A stretch of DNA of 64,000 nt from the NCBI GenBank assembly GCA_003225055.1, contig QIAU01000132.1, forward strand, positions 1-64,000. The letters run 5' to 3'. Below are positions 62,414 through 64,000 of this stretch, in pieces. A program made the translations under genes and the position numbers. The notes beneath the pieces are model-generated. The model was not told the DNA's origin. It made no database searches and saw only the letters and a list, made by a program, of their open reading frames with translations. Position 1 is the stretch's first letter; each line of letters begins with the position of its first letter. Source of the DNA: Acidobacteriota bacterium (GTDB lineage: Bacteria > Acidobacteriota > Terriglobia > Terriglobales > Acidobacteriaceae).

Positions 62414-62701
62414 ATGTACTGCACTACCTCAGCTGATGTTTTCGATCGAGTGCTCGACAAGGGCATCGTGATCGACGGGTATCACCATTATTCCGTGGGC
62501 GGCGTTTACCTGGGTGACATCAAGTCCCACATGGTCGTCGCCTCTTTGAGCACCTATCTGGATCGGGTGGAATTGCTGGCGGACGCGGAGTTGCTGTCGC
62601 CGTCGTGGTTACGTGGCCCCATGGGCAGCCAAACGAGGCGAGTGCGAATCATCCGACCGAAGCGAGTGCGAATCATCCGACGTGTCATCCGAAGACCCTG
62701 A
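62414..62701 (+). CDS. Orphan GvpA/GvpJ-family (gas vesicle) protein with aberrant tail
   Basis: From ATG 62414 the frame gives ADVFDRVLDKGIVIDGYHHY, then SVGGVYLGDIKSHMVVASLS and TYLDRVELL. This matches the core of gas vesicle structural protein GvpA (LDKGIVID, SLVGIEL, IVIASVETYL). The last ~25 residues are Arg-rich and come from two copies of a 20-base DNA repeat (62638-62657, 62662-62681), so the native end is probably lost. An in-frame ATG at 62339 is an alternative start. No other gvp genes are in the window. Confidence 0.7.
   Translation: MYCTTSADVFDRVLDKGIVIDGYHHYSVGGVYLGDIKSHMVVASLSTYLDRVELLADAELLSPSWLRGPMGSQTRRVRIIRPKRVRIIRRVIRRP
62638..62681 (+). repeat. Two direct copies of a 20-base repeat
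   Basis: GCGAGTGCGAATCATCCGAC occurs at 62638-62657 and 62662-62681, with a third partial match (TCATCCGA) just after. It forms the 3' end of the GvpA-like frame. Confidence 0.7.
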
Positions 62702-62707
62702 TTAATA

Positions 62708-62748
62708 CCGAATCTCAGCCAAGCAGGTCCTTCGCTTGCTTCAGCATG
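62708..62748. repeat. Dispersed intergenic repeat, copy 2
   Basis: It starts CCGAATCTCAGCCAAGCAGG, is the partner of the element at 59449-59489, and abuts the direct repeats in the GvpA-like tail. Confidence 0.6.
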
Positions 62749-62807
62749 ACAAGTCTTGATTGTTACCGGCCCTTATGGCTGAGGAGGGTGGCCGCCAGGA
62801 CGGTGAA

Positions 62808-63233
62808 TCAGCTTGCAGATTTCCTCATGGCCTGGAGGATGGTCTCGTCGACGGGGAAGAAGGTCTCGTTGCGCAGGAGGGCTTCGATGCCGGCCACGAC
62901 TTCGCTGCCGCGGTCTTTGGTGACCGCTCCTTTCAGCCCGGCTTCGCGAGCGGCTAGCGCCAGCGCGGGCGATACCTGTTGAACGCTGACCAGCAGCATG
63001 GGCAGCGCGGGAAAGGTTTTGGCGATTTCGCTGGCGGCTTGCAAGCCGGTCATAACCGGCATCGCGCAATCGAGAATCACAAGATCAGGGACGAGCTGGC
63101 GAGCCTTTTCGAGCGCCTCGCTACCGTTCTGAGCTTCGCCGCAGACTTCCCAGAAACCGTGGCCCTCGACGAACCTGCGTAGCAGAAGACGAATGGTCGG
63201 GTCGTCATCCGCGATCAAGATCCGTATCGGCAT
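62808..63233 (-). CDS. Single-domain response regulator (CheY-like receiver)
   Basis: The 141-residue receiver domain has ILIADDDPTIRLLL (acidic pair), the phospho-acceptor Asp in DLVILDCAMPVMTG, Ser at LLVSVQQ and the conserved Lys in GAVTKDRGSE. It has no output domain. The start at 63233 (MPIRILIADDD) is preferred over an ATG-less extension upstream. No histidine kinase is adjacent. Confidence 0.88.
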   Translation of the reverse strand: MPIRILIADDDPTIRLLLRRFVEGHGFWEVCGEAQNGSEALEKARQLVPDLVILDCAMPVMTGLQAASEIAKTFPALPMLLVSVQQVSPALALAAREAGLKGAVTKDRGSEVVAGIEALLRNETFFPVDETILQAMRKSAS

Positions 63234-63726
63234 TGCTCTGAAACCCCCCGGCACGCGAGGAACTGGCTCACCTGGACTCGCTCCGAACGTAGCCTCGAGC
63301 TAGGTCGTTCCGCGGCAAATCTGTCACGAGTAGTGCCACAAATCCCTGGCTTGAGCAATACAGGAGTTAGGGTACTCGTTTCACCAGGCAGGTTCCCAGG
63401 CCGCCGCGGCACCAAGGGGCAGCTCCATCATCTTGCATCTTGTCTAACATCTTGTCTAAAAAGGTACATACAGCAAATCTTTGAGGGGAGTACAGAAACC
63501 GCCCGATGGCTCCAGAGCAGAAGCAAAGTACGATGCGGCTGACTTACTTTGGAACCGGTGATTCTTGGGTTCACTTCAGAGTCCGATGCTTCGCGTTAAT
63601 GTCAGTCGCAAACCCTCCCCACGCAGCCTGAATCCTGGCGCTCAACCTCCTTCTTTTTCAGGAGAGGTTGAACTCGAAGGACGACGTTTATCACTGATGG
63701 GATAGACACAACCGTGGAGGGGTAAT
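63234..63726. other. Non-coding gap between response regulator and Crp/Fnr-type gene
   Basis: No gene is seen. A tandem CATCTTGTCTAA pair lies at about 63434-63459. An inverted repeat (TCAACCTCC...GGAGAGGTTGA, 63642-63671) is 56 bases before the next start, suitable as an operator or leader hairpin of the Crp/Fnr-type gene. Confidence 0.4.
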
Positions 63727-64000
63727 ATGGCGAGCCTTAACGTTCCACAGCCTTATCCGCAGAGCAAGTTTGCGTGCGAGTTCCTGACGCCCGCGCCGCT
63801 TTCCGCTCGAACACTTCCGCTCGATCCGCGAGTCTCTTGCATCCAGGAGTCGCGACTCTTCCGTGGCCTGTCGCTGGCAGAGTGTGCGGAGGTGGCTTCG
63901 CGGGCACAGGAACGACGCTTCACAAAGGGACAGACCATTTTCCGCGAAGGCGGTCCCGCCCAGCTTGTGTTCGTGCTGGTCGCGGGGCGAGTCAAGATGT
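63727..64000 (+). CDS. Crp/Fnr-family transcriptional regulator, partial (C-terminus beyond window)
   Basis: The ATG follows GGAGGGG. The 91 codons present encode a Pro-rich start (NVPQPYPQSKFACEF), then the cyclic-nucleotide-binding fold (SRLFRGLSLAECAEVASRAQ, RRFTKGQTIFREGGPAQLVF, VLVAGRVKM). The DNA-binding helix-turn-helix part is outside the window. The effector cannot be told. Confidence 0.85.
   Translation, partial: MASLNVPQPYPQSKFACEFLTPAPLSARTLPLDPRVSCIQESRLFRGLSLAECAEVASRAQERRFTKGQTIFREGGPAQLVFVLVAGRVKM

Overview
The window is high-GC Gram-negative chromosomal DNA. It most likely comes from an acidobacterium (Terriglobia/Koribacter-like). This is inferred from an Oar-type TonB receptor with a carboxypeptidase-like N-terminus, a complete Tol-Pal operon, a full squalene/hopanoid pathway, a DUF5916-type outer-membrane protein, and small proteins I associate with that phylum. 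I found no rRNA, tRNA, CRISPR array or intact insertion sequence.

Layout. 1-5754: a partial conserved small protein, a class II CCA-adding/poly(A) polymerase-family enzyme with a long Pro/Ala/Lys tail, and a TonB-dependent receptor. 6117-13739: housekeeping genes dnaE, accA and a two-subunit 2-oxoacid:ferredoxin oxidoreductase. 14486-19756 (minus): tolQ-tolR-tolA-like-tolB-pal-cpoB. 19959-22955: a PRC-barrel protein, recN and a decayed PIN-domain toxin gene. 23133-33536: ispH-shc-hpnA-hpnG-two zinc alcohol dehydrogenases-hpnC-hpnD-hpnE, which would make hopanoids from isoprenoid precursors. 33805-37662: a tightly packed cassette of TPR/beta-barrel protein, membrane HEAT-repeat protein and GT2 glycosyltransferase that resembles a synthase-dependent polysaccharide secretion system. 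37793-40109 (minus): hpnJ translationally coupled to two half-size EamA transporters. 40307-43917 (minus): a membrane-fusion adaptor, a TPR protein and a TolC-like protein with no inner-membrane pump. 44087-47106: queF, an MFS transporter and an HpnB-like glycosyltransferase.

47107-57270 holds a decayed membrane gene, two small unknown membrane proteins, a STAS/anti-sigma kinase pair, an MgtE-N/CBS protein near a divergent NRAMP-like transporter, a HAD phosphatase, an M48 protease, a coupled GAF (free-Met-sulfoxide-reductase-like)/Nudix pair, a BtuF-like protein and an IscU-like scaffold. 57271-59338 looks accessory: about 1 kb of unusual non-coding DNA with a 37-bp dyad, followed by a ParA-type ATPase overlapping a putative ribbon-helix-helix protein, i.e. 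a plasmid-style partition cassette. 59935-64000 carries a DUF5916-like outer-membrane protein, an orphan GvpA-family ORF whose tail is made from a short DNA repeat, a response regulator and a partial Crp/Fnr-type regulator cut by the window edge.

The strongest leads for something undescribed are the TPR-barrel/HEAT/GT2 cassette, the alcohol dehydrogenase pair and paired EamA half-transporters linked to hopanoid genes, the NRAMP-like transporter near an MgtE-N/CBS protein, the partition cassette, and the orphan GvpA homolog.
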